From assembly GCA_947625935.1 (NCBI GenBank), contig CANQQE010000008.1:49922-113921 (forward strand): DNA of 64,000 nt. The letters are read 5' to 3'. This document shows, piece by piece, positions 26,469 to 35,081 of this stretch. The notes below the pieces were generated by a model. It was given only the letters and a program-made list of their open reading frames with translations. It was not told the DNA's origin and made no database searches. Within the stretch, counting starts at the first letter, position 1. Every line of letters starts with the position of its first letter. Source of the stretch: an uncultured Muribaculaceae bacterium (GTDB lineage Bacteria > Bacteroidota > Bacteroidia > Bacteroidales > Muribaculaceae). The position numbers were made by a program, and so were the translations under genes.

Positions 26469-26525
26469 TTGCGCTTCCGGCCTTGAAAAAATTGAACGTC
26501 ACGAAGCTGTGTCGTGATTTATAGA

Positions 26526-26567
26526 CCGTCCCTCCAAAAGTTGAAACCAATACTTTTGGGGGGATGG
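26526..26567. terminator. Intrinsic terminator after pgi
   Basis: A 16-bp stem (26526-26541 with 26552-26567, two G-U pairs, 10-nt loop) built on CCAAAAGT/ACTTTTGG is followed by TTTAATTTA. It may also stop the minus-strand operon arriving from the right. Confidence 0.75.
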
Positions 26568-26640
26568 TTTAATTTATACGGTATAAATCCGGGTTTTAAA
26601 TTCATCTTCTTTGTCCGTGCCGATGCGGTAGTTTCCGTTT

Positions 26641-26845
26641 TCAATGTGGAATGGTGATGATTGTCTCGATAGTGAATCGGAACTGTCGGAGAGCAAACAT
26701 CCGGTTGACCTGGGCCGCCCATGCGTCAAATTCCGTTCTGCCTGAAAAAGTCGGGGTTGACATCGGCTTGATTGTTCATGTCGGAGACTGTCGCGCTCAA
26801 AAGCGACAGGAACCGCTGGCGTTCATCGTATGTGTAGCTGTCCAT
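26641..26845 (-). pseudogene. Small ORF after the WYL gene, broken by a one-base insertion
   Basis: Starting at the ATG 26845-26843, 13 bp past the WYL-gene stop, the frame reads MDSYTYDERQRFLSLLSA and then stops after about 39 residues. Removing one base from the run of five T (plus-strand A-run 26745-26749) joins it to a second stretch, FDAWAAQVNRMFALRQF, giving a 67-residue protein that stops at 26641. I do not recognise the family. It could be a decayed or phase-shifted small gene, or a sequence error at the homopolymer. The downstream bases to the pgi terminator hold nothing else I can identify. Confidence 0.5.
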
Positions 26846-26857
26846 TGTCGGTGTCGG

Positions 26858-27757
26858 TCAGGCGTGCTGGTTGTAGAGTTCGAGAGTTTCGCGGAGCGAA
26901 GTGAGCATCATAGCACGCAGTTCCGGCGGTTCAAGCACTACGATTCCCGTGCCGTACGACAGCAGTTCGCTGACGAAGTCGGGCGTGAGCTTGATCTGAT
27001 ACTGGAATATGGAGAATTTGTCGTGAACCATCTCTTTCTGTGACTGGTGGAGCGGCAGGTTGCGCAGGTATTTGGCCTGTCGGGTATCGGTCCTGATGAC
27101 TACCCGTTTGGTTTCTCCCTGAGTGAAGACAACCCCGAATGAGTCGCGGCAAAATTCCTCGGCGTTGAAATCCGCGGGAATCTCAAACTGTTCCGGCCCG
27201 ACGGTCACGTCGCTCATGCGGTCGAGGGCATAGGTTTTAAGCGTGTCTTCCTTGACATTACGTCCTGTGATATACCAGCGTTGACGGAACAATTTCAGGA
27301 AATATGGCTCAAGGGTGACCTCGCGCGCCGATGTGCGGCTGAACGGCGCGTAGCTGAACGTCAGCGGTCTGAGTTCTTTCAACGCGTCCATGACGGTGCC
27401 CATGTGGTCGCGGGCCGAGGGGATGTCTTCGAGGAAAATGCGTTCCGACACTTTCCGCGAGTCACTAAGCACATTGTTGGTAACCACTGAGTTGAGCAGC
27501 CAGTTTGTCACGCTTTCGTTGTGGATGTCCTCGTCGTTGATATAGTATTCAAAGGTGGTCTGGTCGCACTCGATGGTGATTCTGAACAGTTCCTCGATGG
27601 CCATGCGGTAATTGTAGAATGTGCGCCGCGGAAGGTTCTCCCCGTTTGAGAACGGGGAGTTGCGCCATCGTCGGTTAAGCTCTTTGCGCGATATGCGGCC
27701 ATATCTTTTGATTGTGTCCACTATCCATATGTAGCGGCTGAAAAGGTCTTTAGACAT
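26858..27757 (-). CDS. WYL-domain transcriptional regulator
   Basis: A 299-residue protein. It has an N-terminal winged helix-turn-helix (YGRISRKELNRRWRN region), a middle WYL domain (RPLTFSYAPFSRTSAREVTL then PYFLKLFRQRWYITGRNV, which carries W-Y) and a C-terminal WCX extension. WYL proteins sense ligands such as nucleotides or nucleic acid and control transcription. It is the third gene of a minus-strand run after the NamZ-like hydrolase and the SSS symporter, with 37 bp to the latter, so it may regulate that operon (inference). Confidence 0.87.
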   Translation of the reverse strand: MSKDLFSRYIWIVDTIKRYGRISRKELNRRWRNSPFSNGENLPRRTFYNYRMAIEELFRITIECDQTTFEYYINDEDIHNESVTNWLLNSVVTNNVLSDSRKVSERIFLEDIPSARDHMGTVMDALKELRPLTFSYAPFSRTSAREVTLEPYFLKLFRQRWYITGRNVKEDTLKTYALDRMSDVTVGPEQFEIPADFNAEEFCRDSFGVVFTQGETKRVVIRTDTRQAKYLRNLPLHQSQKEMVHDKFSIFQYQIKLTPDFVSELLSYGTGIVVLEPPELRAMMLTSLRETLELYNQHA

Positions 27758-27794
27758 ATACGATAATAAGAATTATAGGTTGCTGTTACACTGG

Positions 27795-29267
27795 TCAGAC
27801 GCCTGCCGTGCCGGGATGGCGCACGCCGATCGACAGGCATCTCAGCCCTATGACGGTGACGGCGGCGTTGATGATGAGAAGTTCAAAACCGGTGTGATAT
27901 CCGGCGACTTCCCTAAGCACCCATTGCAGGCACCACGACACAACCGGTGCGGCGACGCAGACAAAAGGCACCAAGCGGTCTCTGACTGGCTTTTTCCAGA
28001 ACATACCATAGACAAACAGACCGAGGATAGGCCCGTAGGTGTAGGACGCGAGTGTGTAGACCGCGCTTATGGCGTCCTGGTCGCTCAGGTAGTAGAATCC
28101 GATGATGACAAGGCCCATCATGGCCGACATGGCCACATGGACGAGTTTGCGCACGCGGGCGAGACGCTTGTCTTCGTAACGCTTCTGCCCGTCGAGTATA
28201 TCGACGGTAAACGACGTGGTCAGCGAGGTCAGGGCCGATCCCGCGGCTGAGTAGGCGGCTGATATGAGCCCGAGCACAAACAGTATGCCCACTATCACGG
28301 GCATCTCGTTGTGATGGGCCACAAAGCCGAACACCTCGTCGGTCTTTGCCGGTATCTCCAATCCCTTGTTCTCCATGAATATGTATAGGAGGGTGCCGAG
28401 CATCAGAAAGAGGGCGACTACAAAAAACTGCATTATGCCGCTGACTATCATGTTTTTCTGGGACTGGCGCGAGTCGCTGCACGCGAGGTTGCGCTGCATC
28501 ATGTCCTGGTCGAGTCCGTTCGTGGCTATGGCCATGAACACTCCGGCGAGAAATTGTTTCCAGAAGTAGGTCTCCTCTTTAGGGTTGTCGAAGAAGAACA
28601 TCCGTGAACTGTCGTGGGCGGCGATGGCCGACGTCATCTTTCCGAACGAGAAACCGAGGTTGGCAGCTACGAAATAGATGCACAGTATCACCGACATGAT
28701 CAGACAGAAGCTCTTGAGAGTGTCAGTCCATATGAGCGTTTTCACCCCTCCCTGCACGGTATAGAGCCAGATCAAGGCTATAGTCACAATCACGTTGAAG
28801 ATAAACGGCACATGAAGCGGCTCGAAAACGAGAGCCTGCAACACGACGCACACCACGAGAAATCTCACCGAGGCTCCGAGCATCTTTGACACGAAGAAAA
28901 ACCATGCGCTGGTGCGGTAAGTCCCGCCTCCGAACCGTTCACCCAGATAGCCGTAAATCGACACGAGGTTGCGCCGGTAGAACAGCGGGACGAGTACAAA
29001 CGCTATGACGAAATACCCGACTATGAACCCCAGAACCATCTGGAGGTAGGCGTAGCCCTTGCCTGCCACCATCCCCGGCACGGAGATGAATGTGACACCC
29101 GATATCGCCGCGCCGATCATGGCGAATGCCACCAACGGCCACGGGGTGCGGCGGTTACCGGTGAAAAAGGTGGAGTTGTCGCTGCGGCGCGACGCGAAAT
29201 ATGATATTATCAGCAGCAGGGCGAAGTAGCCTGCTATGGTGGCTATTACAATCCAGTGGTGTTCCAT
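27795..29267 (-). CDS. Sodium:solute symporter (SSS family)
   Basis: A 490-residue inner-membrane transporter with about 13 hydrophobic helices. Family features include RRTPWPLVAFAMIGAAISGV followed by FISVPGMV near the start and the Na+-site helix SAAYSAAGSALTSLTTSFTV. SSS members import sugars, sialic acid, amino acids or pantothenate with Na+. The gene is 25 bp downstream of a secreted exo-muramidase-type enzyme, so import of a peptidoglycan sugar such as MurNAc, or a muropeptide, is the best context-based guess. The sequence itself does not fix the substrate. Confidence 0.92.
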   Translation of the reverse strand: MEHHWIVIATIAGYFALLLIISYFASRRSDNSTFFTGNRRTPWPLVAFAMIGAAISGVTFISVPGMVAGKGYAYLQMVLGFIVGYFVIAFVLVPLFYRRNLVSIYGYLGERFGGGTYRTSAWFFFVSKMLGASVRFLVVCVVLQALVFEPLHVPFIFNVIVTIALIWLYTVQGGVKTLIWTDTLKSFCLIMSVILCIYFVAANLGFSFGKMTSAIAAHDSSRMFFFDNPKEETYFWKQFLAGVFMAIATNGLDQDMMQRNLACSDSRQSQKNMIVSGIMQFFVVALFLMLGTLLYIFMENKGLEIPAKTDEVFGFVAHHNEMPVIVGILFVLGLISAAYSAAGSALTSLTTSFTVDILDGQKRYEDKRLARVRKLVHVAMSAMMGLVIIGFYYLSDQDAISAVYTLASYTYGPILGLFVYGMFWKKPVRDRLVPFVCVAAPVVSWCLQWVLREVAGYHTGFELLIINAAVTVIGLRCLSIGVRHPGTAGV

Positions 29268-29292
29268 GTCGGGCGGGTTTCTGTGTTAATGG

Positions 29293-30462
29293 TTATTCGG
29301 CATAAAGTAGATAGGGTTTGCGTTGGCGGCGGAAACGGGCGGTGTCGTCAGCCCATGACGCTTTTATCTGAGCCGCTGACTGTCCGGCGGCGATTTTGCT
29401 CCTGATTGACGGGTCGCCTATAAGTTTCTCGAAGAAACCGGTGAAAATTTTATCGCCGAGACCAAGCGCGTTGTAAGCGTCGATGAGGTATTCGAGATTG
29501 ACCCCTTGGGCTATGATAGCTTCGTTGTCAAGCCCGCGCAGGTCGCGGCCGTGGCATTCCTTGTTGAGTTGCGGCGGGTTTTTCGCTCCCTCGACACTGC
29601 GGGGGGTGAAACTGAACGCGTAGCCTTTCATGTCGGGATGGCCGTAGACCTCAAACGGGTAGTCGGTCCCGCGGCCGAGACTAACCGGGGTGGCCTCAAA
29701 GTAGCAGGTCGACGGGTAGAGGTAAATCGCCTTCATGGTGCGCAGGTTTGGCGAGGGTGCGACCGGCAGCTCGTAGCGGGTCTGATGGGTATAGTTCAGG
29801 CAAGGTATTACGTCGAGTTTCACTTTGCGCCCGTTTTTGAGCCACCCCTCGCCGTTTATCATCAGCGCCATCTCGCCGAGTGTGAGCCCGTGGACGACGG
29901 GGATTGGCAGTCGTCCCACCCCCGATGCGTATTTCATGTCAAGTATAGGCCCGTCGACGGTCATGCCGTTGGGGTTGGGGCGGTCGAGCACGACCACCTG
30001 TTTGCCTTGCTCGGCGGCGACGTTCATCAGTTGGAGCATGGTGCAATAGTATGTGTAGAACCGCAGCCCCACATCCTGTATGTCGACCACCACGACGTCA
30101 AGGTCGCGCATGGCGTCGGCAGCGGCGTTGGGATTCTTGTTGCCGTAGAGCGACACGATTTCCACCCCGGTCTGAGGGTCGCGGGAGTTGCCCACATGTT
30201 CGCCGGCGTCCGCGTTGCCGCGGAATCCATGTTCCGGCGAAAATATCTTGGTGACGTTGGCCCCTTTCTCAAGCATTATGTCGAGCGAGTGTCGGCCATC
30301 GACAATACCGGTGTGGTTGGAGTAAAGGCCCACCCTCTTCCCTTTGAGCAGGGGTATGTATTGGTCGGTACGGGCTGCCCCGACTATGACTTCGGAGGCG
30401 GCAGCGGGAATCAGTGTGCAGATTGTCACTAAAACCAATGTGACGAGCAGGTTGCGGTTCAT
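29293..30462 (-). CDS. DUF1343/NamZ-family exo-beta-N-acetylmuramidase
   Basis: A 389-residue exported protein (signal peptide MNRNLLVTLVLVTICTLIPA..., cleaved about residue 23). The family is DUF1343, whose Bacillus member NamZ releases terminal MurNAc from peptidoglycan fragments. Conserved segments are GKRVGLYSNHTGIVDGRHSL, FSPEHGFRGNADAGE, VVVDIQDVGLRFYTYY, VVLDRPNPNG and LPVAPSPNLR. Length is normal. It leads an operon with an SSS symporter and a WYL regulator, which fits cell-wall sugar recovery in the periplasm followed by import. Function is by family; the link to import is inference. Confidence 0.9.
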   Translation of the reverse strand: MNRNLLVTLVLVTICTLIPAAASEVIVGAARTDQYIPLLKGKRVGLYSNHTGIVDGRHSLDIMLEKGANVTKIFSPEHGFRGNADAGEHVGNSRDPQTGVEIVSLYGNKNPNAAADAMRDLDVVVVDIQDVGLRFYTYYCTMLQLMNVAAEQGKQVVVLDRPNPNGMTVDGPILDMKYASGVGRLPIPVVHGLTLGEMALMINGEGWLKNGRKVKLDVIPCLNYTHQTRYELPVAPSPNLRTMKAIYLYPSTCYFEATPVSLGRGTDYPFEVYGHPDMKGYAFSFTPRSVEGAKNPPQLNKECHGRDLRGLDNEAIIAQGVNLEYLIDAYNALGLGDKIFTGFFEKLIGDPSIRSKIAAGQSAAQIKASWADDTARFRRQRKPYLLYAE

Positions 30463-30563
30463 GGCAGTAGCTTTGATGTCAAATAATTGTGTCGGTTAGG
30501 ATTTCAAACCGTAAAGTTAATCAAAAATTTCAGTTTTTTTACCCGACATAGCGAAATTAGCGT

Positions 30564-30571
30564 TATATTTG
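30564..30571 (+). promoter_or_regulatory. -7 promoter element immediately upstream of the DUF2851 gene
   Basis: TATATTTG at 30564-30571 matches TAnnTTTG. It ends only 6 bp before the ATG at 30578, so transcription would begin at or next to the start codon. The -33 region is only T-rich. Confidence 0.5.
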
Positions 30572-30577
30572 CTTGTG

Positions 30578-31864
30578 ATGGAGCGTCTGATGCAATATGT
30601 GTGGCAGCATAGGCTGTGGAATCCCGCCGGGATGTCCACGGTCGACGGGCGTGCGGTCAGAATCATTGACCCCGGACTGCTCAACACCGGTGCGGGCCCC
30701 GACTTTTTCAACGCCAAAGTCTCGATCGGCGGGGAGATGTGGGTAGGAAATGTCGAGATCCACTATCGTGCCAGTGACTGGCGACGGCATGGCCATGACA
30801 ATGACCCGGCCTATGACTCGGTGATACTCCATGTCGTCGACAGGGACGATATGCCCGTCCGGCGGCATGACGGCCAGATAATCCCACAAATGAGAATGCC
30901 TTGCGCGCCTGAGTTCAGCCGGCATTGTTCCGACCTTATGGGAGCGTCTGCTGCGGGGCTGCCGTGCGCCTCCGAGATTGCCGCGATGCCCGGTGTGTAT
31001 CTCACTGATTGGGTGACCACTCTCGGCTATGAGCGTCTCTACCGCAAAAGCGACCATCTGGCCGACCTCGCCCGGCGGCTAAAAGGTGACTGGGAGGAGA
31101 TTGCCTACATAACACTGGCGAGAGCTATGGGTTTCGGCGTCAACAACGACACTTTCGAGCGGCTGGCGATGAGTCTCCCCCTTAAATTTCTGCGCAAGCA
31201 CGGCGATTCCCCACTTTCGGTCGAGGCTCTGTTGTTCGGTCAGGCCGGGTTGCTCGACGGTGCGCCTGAAAAAGACCCCTACGTCGACCGTCTTGTGAAC
31301 GAATACCGCTTTCTGTCCCATAAGTTCGGGTTGAGGCCGTTGTCGCCCGGCGCCTGGAAACTCGGGCGTATGCGGCCATGGAACTTCCCGCACCGGCGCG
31401 TGGCCACTTTGGCCGAGATTGTGGCCCGTTGCGGCCGCATAATGTCATCCCTGCTCGCTATCGACTCTGAGGAAAAAGCCTCCAGTTTTTTCAATTTCGG
31501 ACTTTCAGGCTACTGGGGGCGGCATTATCGTTTTGGCGCGCCCTCGCCGCATATAGAGAAGGCGGTCAGCGCGTCGTCGGCGCGGTTGCTGATGATTAAC
31601 GCTGTGGTGCCGCTGCTGCACGCCTACGCCACATCGCGCGGCGACGACTGTTTGCGCGACAGAGCCGTCGAGATGCTGCAGCAGCTCAAACCCGAGAGCA
31701 ACACCATCGTCACTATGTTTACCGCTGCCGGTATACCCTGCCGCGACGCCTTCACCTCCCAGGCATTGATTCAGTTGCGGCGTGAATACTGCGAGCGGCG
31801 CAAATGCCTCTACTGCCGCATCGGCCACCGTATGCTCTCCGCCCGCGCCTACCGCCCCGAATAG
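30578..31864 (+). CDS. DUF2851 family protein
   Basis: A 428-residue soluble protein typical of Bacteroidetes DUF2851. It has the conserved opening MERLMQYVWQHRLW, followed by IIDPGLLNTGAGPDFFNAKV, WVGNVEIHYRASDW and HDNDPAYDSVILHVV. The D/E and H residues in these segments recall a metal- or nucleic-acid-binding site, but no activity is established for the family. The C-terminus carries two CxxC-like cysteines (CERRKCLYCRIG). A TTG codon at 30569 extends the frame, but the family start and the -7 box favour ATG 30578. Divergent from the NamZ operon. Confidence 0.85.
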   Translation: MERLMQYVWQHRLWNPAGMSTVDGRAVRIIDPGLLNTGAGPDFFNAKVSIGGEMWVGNVEIHYRASDWRRHGHDNDPAYDSVILHVVDRDDMPVRRHDGQIIPQMRMPCAPEFSRHCSDLMGASAAGLPCASEIAAMPGVYLTDWVTTLGYERLYRKSDHLADLARRLKGDWEEIAYITLARAMGFGVNNDTFERLAMSLPLKFLRKHGDSPLSVEALLFGQAGLLDGAPEKDPYVDRLVNEYRFLSHKFGLRPLSPGAWKLGRMRPWNFPHRRVATLAEIVARCGRIMSSLLAIDSEEKASSFFNFGLSGYWGRHYRFGAPSPHIEKAVSASSARLLMINAVVPLLHAYATSRGDDCLRDRAVEMLQQLKPESNTIVTMFTAAGIPCRDAFTSQALIQLRREYCERRKCLYCRIGHRMLSARAYRPE

Positions 31865-31882
31865 AGTTATACTTGTGTTTAA

Positions 31883-31914
31883 TTTGTATTAAACGTGTTT
31901 AATAGCTAATTTTG
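31883..31914 (+). promoter_or_regulatory. Promoter of the polyprenyl-pentose cassette
   Basis: TTTG at 31883-31886 and TAATTTTG at 31907-31914 are 20 bp apart. The five following genes overlap or lie within 7 bp of each other, so this is probably the single promoter for all of them. Confidence 0.75.
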
Positions 31915-31954
31915 TTGCGTTTAATCACAGTGTATTTATAAATAATGGCCGCTG

Positions 31955-33220
31955 ATGAATTACAAAAATTTCATGGACAAGCACGGTGTAAAATTGTTCA
32001 ATTTGTTAATTTGGGCTTACTTTTTAGCAAGATTACCTTGGCAGTGTCGAGTAATCGTTGATTGTGCGACTGATTTTACTCGGTTGAATCTGATTGAATT
32101 TATGTCAAATTATCAAGGGGGATTTCTGCGGCGAGGTCTTCTTGGTGAATTGCTGTTTTGGTTTACATCTTTCTCACATATTGATTTTAGGTGGTTAGCG
32201 ATACCTTTGGCGGTTGGGTGCTTTTTGGTGATTGTCTTTTTCCTTTGGAGGAAATTTAAGCAATATCAAATTCATTGGTGGCTTCTGCCCATGTCTTATT
32301 GTCTTGGAGCTTCATATGGCTGTTTGATAAGGAAAGATTTTATTATCATTGCATTACTCGCTGTAATGTTGTTTTGTTTGAAATCAGATAAAATTAAACT
32401 GGCTTATAGATTCTTGATTGTGACAATATTAAGTGTTATTGTGTTATTGATGTATGAGCCGGCGTTTTTTATGTTTATTCCAATCTTGTGGCTAACGATA
32501 TGGCGAGACAATCAAATCAATATATCTTTAAAATATATATATATATATACAGGATTGATGATTTTAACCATGATTAGTCTGACATTTTTTGGCATAGGTA
32601 ATATTGAGACTGCAGAACAAATGCATGCGTCATGGCATAATCTCATGCCCGCACATATTGAGCCTGAAATATCACAAAATGAACGATTCCTTGGGTGGGG
32701 ATTGGCTGATTCGTTAAAAATGAATGGAAGTGTATTCTTCAGTTTCGGATGGACATCAGAGTTGTATAAAATTATAGTTTTGATTGTTACCCCATATATT
32801 TTCATGCGTTTTCCATTTGTAGCCATTTATGGTAAGAAGAGGTTTCCGTGTAGTTATGGTGTCTGGAGTGCGGTGATTTTATTCCAAGTTCTGTCTCAAC
32901 TCCCCCTGTGGTTGGGTCTGAGCATAGATTTCGGCCGTATGTTCATGCATGTTTTCGTTACTTCTGCACTCTATGTTTTCATTATGCCAAAACGGGTAAT
33001 AAACAGAACTTTCTCATTCCAAAGTGTTAACTGGGTAGGAAAGTTAAATAATTTTATCGATTGTATTATTCCAAATCGATTACTTACCCTTATGTTTATA
33101 ATGATGTTTTATGGCGTTGGCTTTTGTGGGTACAATTTACAGAATTTATATAGTAATTCAGTTATAGGTGGAATTTTATACAGCTTGTATTCCAATTATT
33201 TAGAGTTTATAGTTGCATAA
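31955..33220 (+). CDS. Polytopic membrane protein, candidate GT-C-type glycosyltransferase
   Basis: A 421-residue protein with about ten hydrophobic helices and no recognisable soluble domain. Between the first two helices is an acidic and basic loop (CATDFTRLNLIEFMSNYQGG, then FLRRGLLGE). GT-C glycosyltransferases carry their catalytic acidic residues in this first extracytoplasmic loop, so a role as the membrane transferase that uses a lipid-linked sugar is plausible, but I do not recognise a named family. An (AT)8 tract lies in the coding sequence at 32533-32549. It is AT-rich like the rest of the cassette and overlaps the UbiA gene by one base (TAATG). Confidence 0.62.
   Translation: MNYKNFMDKHGVKLFNLLIWAYFLARLPWQCRVIVDCATDFTRLNLIEFMSNYQGGFLRRGLLGELLFWFTSFSHIDFRWLAIPLAVGCFLVIVFFLWRKFKQYQIHWWLLPMSYCLGASYGCLIRKDFIIIALLAVMLFCLKSDKIKLAYRFLIVTILSVIVLLMYEPAFFMFIPILWLTIWRDNQINISLKYIYIYTGLMILTMISLTFFGIGNIETAEQMHASWHNLMPAHIEPEISQNERFLGWGLADSLKMNGSVFFSFGWTSELYKIIVLIVTPYIFMRFPFVAIYGKKRFPCSYGVWSAVILFQVLSQLPLWLGLSIDFGRMFMHVFVTSALYVFIMPKRVINRTFSFQSVNWVGKLNNFIDCIIPNRLLTLMFIMMFYGVGFCGYNLQNLYSNSVIGGILYSLYSNYLEFIVA
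32533..32549. repeat. (AT)8 dinucleotide tract within the membrane-protein gene
   Basis: Seventeen consecutive alternating A/T bases encode a KYIYIYT stretch. Gain or loss of one repeat unit would shift the frame of the first gene in the cassette, so this is a potential slippage switch. Confidence 0.85.
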
Positions 33221-34107
33221 TGAAATATATCGAATTAGTTAGGTTGCTGAGGCCTCAACAGTGGGCTAAGAATCTCTTTGTGTTCCTGCCCATGTTTTTC
33301 TATGGTCAACTCACTGATGCGGCCGCTTTGAAAAATGCTGTTATCGCATTTGTGGCATTTTCTTTGGTAGCAAGTTCTGTATACTGTTTTAATGATTTGA
33401 AAGATGTTGAGAGTGATAAGCGGCACGAAAAGAAGCGGCATCGTCCCATAGCATCGGGTGCGGTGTCTCCGGCTGAGGCTGTAGTCTGTTGTATTGCTGC
33501 TTTTTGTATTGGAATACTTGCTACGTCACTATTGCCCGATTATGCATCTTTGGAATTAGCTTATATCTTGATTGCCTACACGATTATTAATTTGGCTTAC
33601 TGTCTGAAGTTAAAGCATATCGCTATTATTGATATTGTCATAGTTGCCGTTGGATTTGTGCTTCGAATACTTGCTGGTGGTTTTGCTACTGCAACTCCGA
33701 TTTCACATTGGATTGTCTTGTTGACATTCCTCTTGGCTCTGTTTTTAGCTGTGGCCAAACGCCGTGACGACGTAATCATTTATGAGCAGTCGGGAGCGAA
33801 AATGAGAAGAAATATTGACAGATATAACCGTCAATTCATAGATCTGGCTTTAGGCATCATCTCTACACTCTGCATGATGTGTTATATAATGTACTCAGTA
33901 AGTCCTGAGGTCGTTACCCGTTTCGGTACTTCATGGCTATATTTGACTTCGGTGTTTGTTCTGGCGGGAATCCTAAGATACCTGCAGCTCGCCATTGTTG
34001 ACATCCGAAGCGGTTCACCGACCCAAATACTGCTTCACGACAAGTTCATCCAGATGTGCATTTTAGGTTGGCTGCTTACGTTTGCTTTAATTTTGTATGT
34101 GAGATGA
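33220..34107 (+). CDS. UbiA-family decaprenyl-phosphate phosphoribosyltransferase-like enzyme
   Basis: A 295-residue membrane prenyltransferase of the UbiA superfamily with eight or nine helices. The first Asp-rich motif is FNDLKDVESDKRHEKKRHRP, closely matching the NDxxDxxxD-R-H-x-x-K-x-R-P form of DPPR synthases (Rv3806c type). The second region is AVAKRRDDVIIY. These enzymes transfer phosphoribose from PRPP to polyprenyl phosphate at the inner membrane, the first step toward lipid-linked arabinose or ribose. The start overlaps the upstream stop, and the stop overlaps the HAD start (ATGA). The subfamily call is strong from the motif; the exact lipid is unknown. Confidence 0.87.
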   Translation: MKYIELVRLLRPQQWAKNLFVFLPMFFYGQLTDAAALKNAVIAFVAFSLVASSVYCFNDLKDVESDKRHEKKRHRPIASGAVSPAEAVVCCIAAFCIGILATSLLPDYASLELAYILIAYTIINLAYCLKLKHIAIIDIVIVAVGFVLRILAGGFATATPISHWIVLLTFLLALFLAVAKRRDDVIIYEQSGAKMRRNIDRYNRQFIDLALGIISTLCMMCYIMYSVSPEVVTRFGTSWLYLTSVFVLAGILRYLQLAIVDIRSGSPTQILLHDKFIQMCILGWLLTFALILYVR

Positions 34108-34715
34108 ACGATAACAAAAAGATTATAGCCGTTTTCGATTTTGACGGAACTATCACCAAAAAAGACAGCATGATGGCTCTTATACGCTATGCCTTTGGCG
34201 CAAAGCGGCTTAGCCGGTGGGTAGCATTGAACATCCCTTGGCTTGTGTTGATGAAGTTGGGATTGATGCCGTCGGTTACGGTGAAGGAACGGTTACTCTC
34301 ATATTTTTTGTGCGGAATGCATTATGATTGTTTTGAAAGAATATGTGATGGATTTTTTAAGACGATCGGCCGTGAGATACTGCGTGATGATGCGTTAGAG
34401 TGCATCAGGAGACATAAGGCCAATGGTGACTACACAATAATAGCCTCGGCGAGTGCCGACGTTTGGGTCAAACCGTTTGCCGATTATCTGGGTATTGATA
34501 GGTTAATTTCATCGCGTCTTGAAGTATCTTCAGATGGGAAATTAACGGGAAAATTAATTGGAGAAAATTGTAAAGGACGAGAAAAGGTTGCTCGTTTAAA
34601 GGAAATATTCCCTGAGCGCACGGGTTATGTTATTGAGGCTTATGGTGACAGCTCCGGAGACAAAGAATTGCTTCAGTTCGCCGATGTCTCGCATTATAAA
34701 GTATTTAAAAATTAG
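34104..34715 (+). CDS. HAD-superfamily phosphatase (subfamily IB), candidate polyprenyl-phosphoribose phosphatase
   Basis: A 203-residue soluble phosphatase of the serine-phosphatase-like HAD group. Motif I is AVFDFDGTITKKDS with an intact DxD, motif II IIASASADVW, and motif IV EAYGDSSGDKELL. The ATG at 34104 overlaps the UbiA stop codon as ATGA, so the two are translated together. In the lipid-arabinose pathway a phosphatase must remove the 5-phosphate from polyprenyl-phosphoribose, and HAD domains are also found fused to UbiA enzymes in some bacteria. That step is the likely role here (inference from coupling). Confidence 0.85.
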   Translation: MNDNKKIIAVFDFDGTITKKDSMMALIRYAFGAKRLSRWVALNIPWLVLMKLGLMPSVTVKERLLSYFLCGMHYDCFERICDGFFKTIGREILRDDALECIRRHKANGDYTIIASASADVWVKPFADYLGIDRLISSRLEVSSDGKLTGKLIGENCKGREKVARLKEIFPERTGYVIEAYGDSSGDKELLQFADVSHYKVFKN

Positions 34716-34722
34716 AATCGTT

Positions 34723-35079
34723 ATGAATATATTTCTTATTATCGTGAGCGTGCTTCTCAATTGCGGTGCCCAACTGCTGATGAGAAAAGGAATGCTGTGC
34801 GTCGGCGAACTTGGTGTCGGCGAGTTTTTTCAAAAATTGGGCGTGATGGTAAGCAACATTTGGTTGTGGGGTGCTTTTCTGAGCTATGCGATAAGCATCA
34901 TCCTATGGATGGTGGTGTTGTCACGCGTACAGGTAAGTTTCGCTTATCCTTTTCTAAGTATAGGATATGTGGTTGCGGCGATATGTGGCTATTACTTCTT
35001 TTCTGAGGATTTGTCTTTGGTCAGAATAATGGGAATAGCTGTAATATGTTTAGGTGTATTTTTAATATCAAGAAGTTGA
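34723..35079 (+). CDS. Small multidrug-resistance/EamA-like membrane protein, candidate lipid-sugar flippase subunit
   Basis: A 118-residue protein with four hydrophobic helices, as in the SMR family and the ArnE/ArnF flippase subunits. It begins with a hydrophobic helix and LLNCGAQLLMRKG, and has the family-like stretch SRVQVSFAYPFLSIGYVVAA. The start is the ATG at 34723, 7 bp after the HAD gene; the longer upstream frame belongs to the HAD coding region. SMR-type proteins move undecaprenyl-linked aminoarabinose and related lipid sugars, so flipping of the lipid-pentose made by the neighbouring genes is the most economical role. Confidence 0.8.
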   Translation: MNIFLIIVSVLLNCGAQLLMRKGMLCVGELGVGEFFQKLGVMVSNIWLWGAFLSYAISIILWMVVLSRVQVSFAYPFLSIGYVVAAICGYYFFSEDLSLVRIMGIAVICLGVFLISRS

Positions 35080-35081
35080 CT

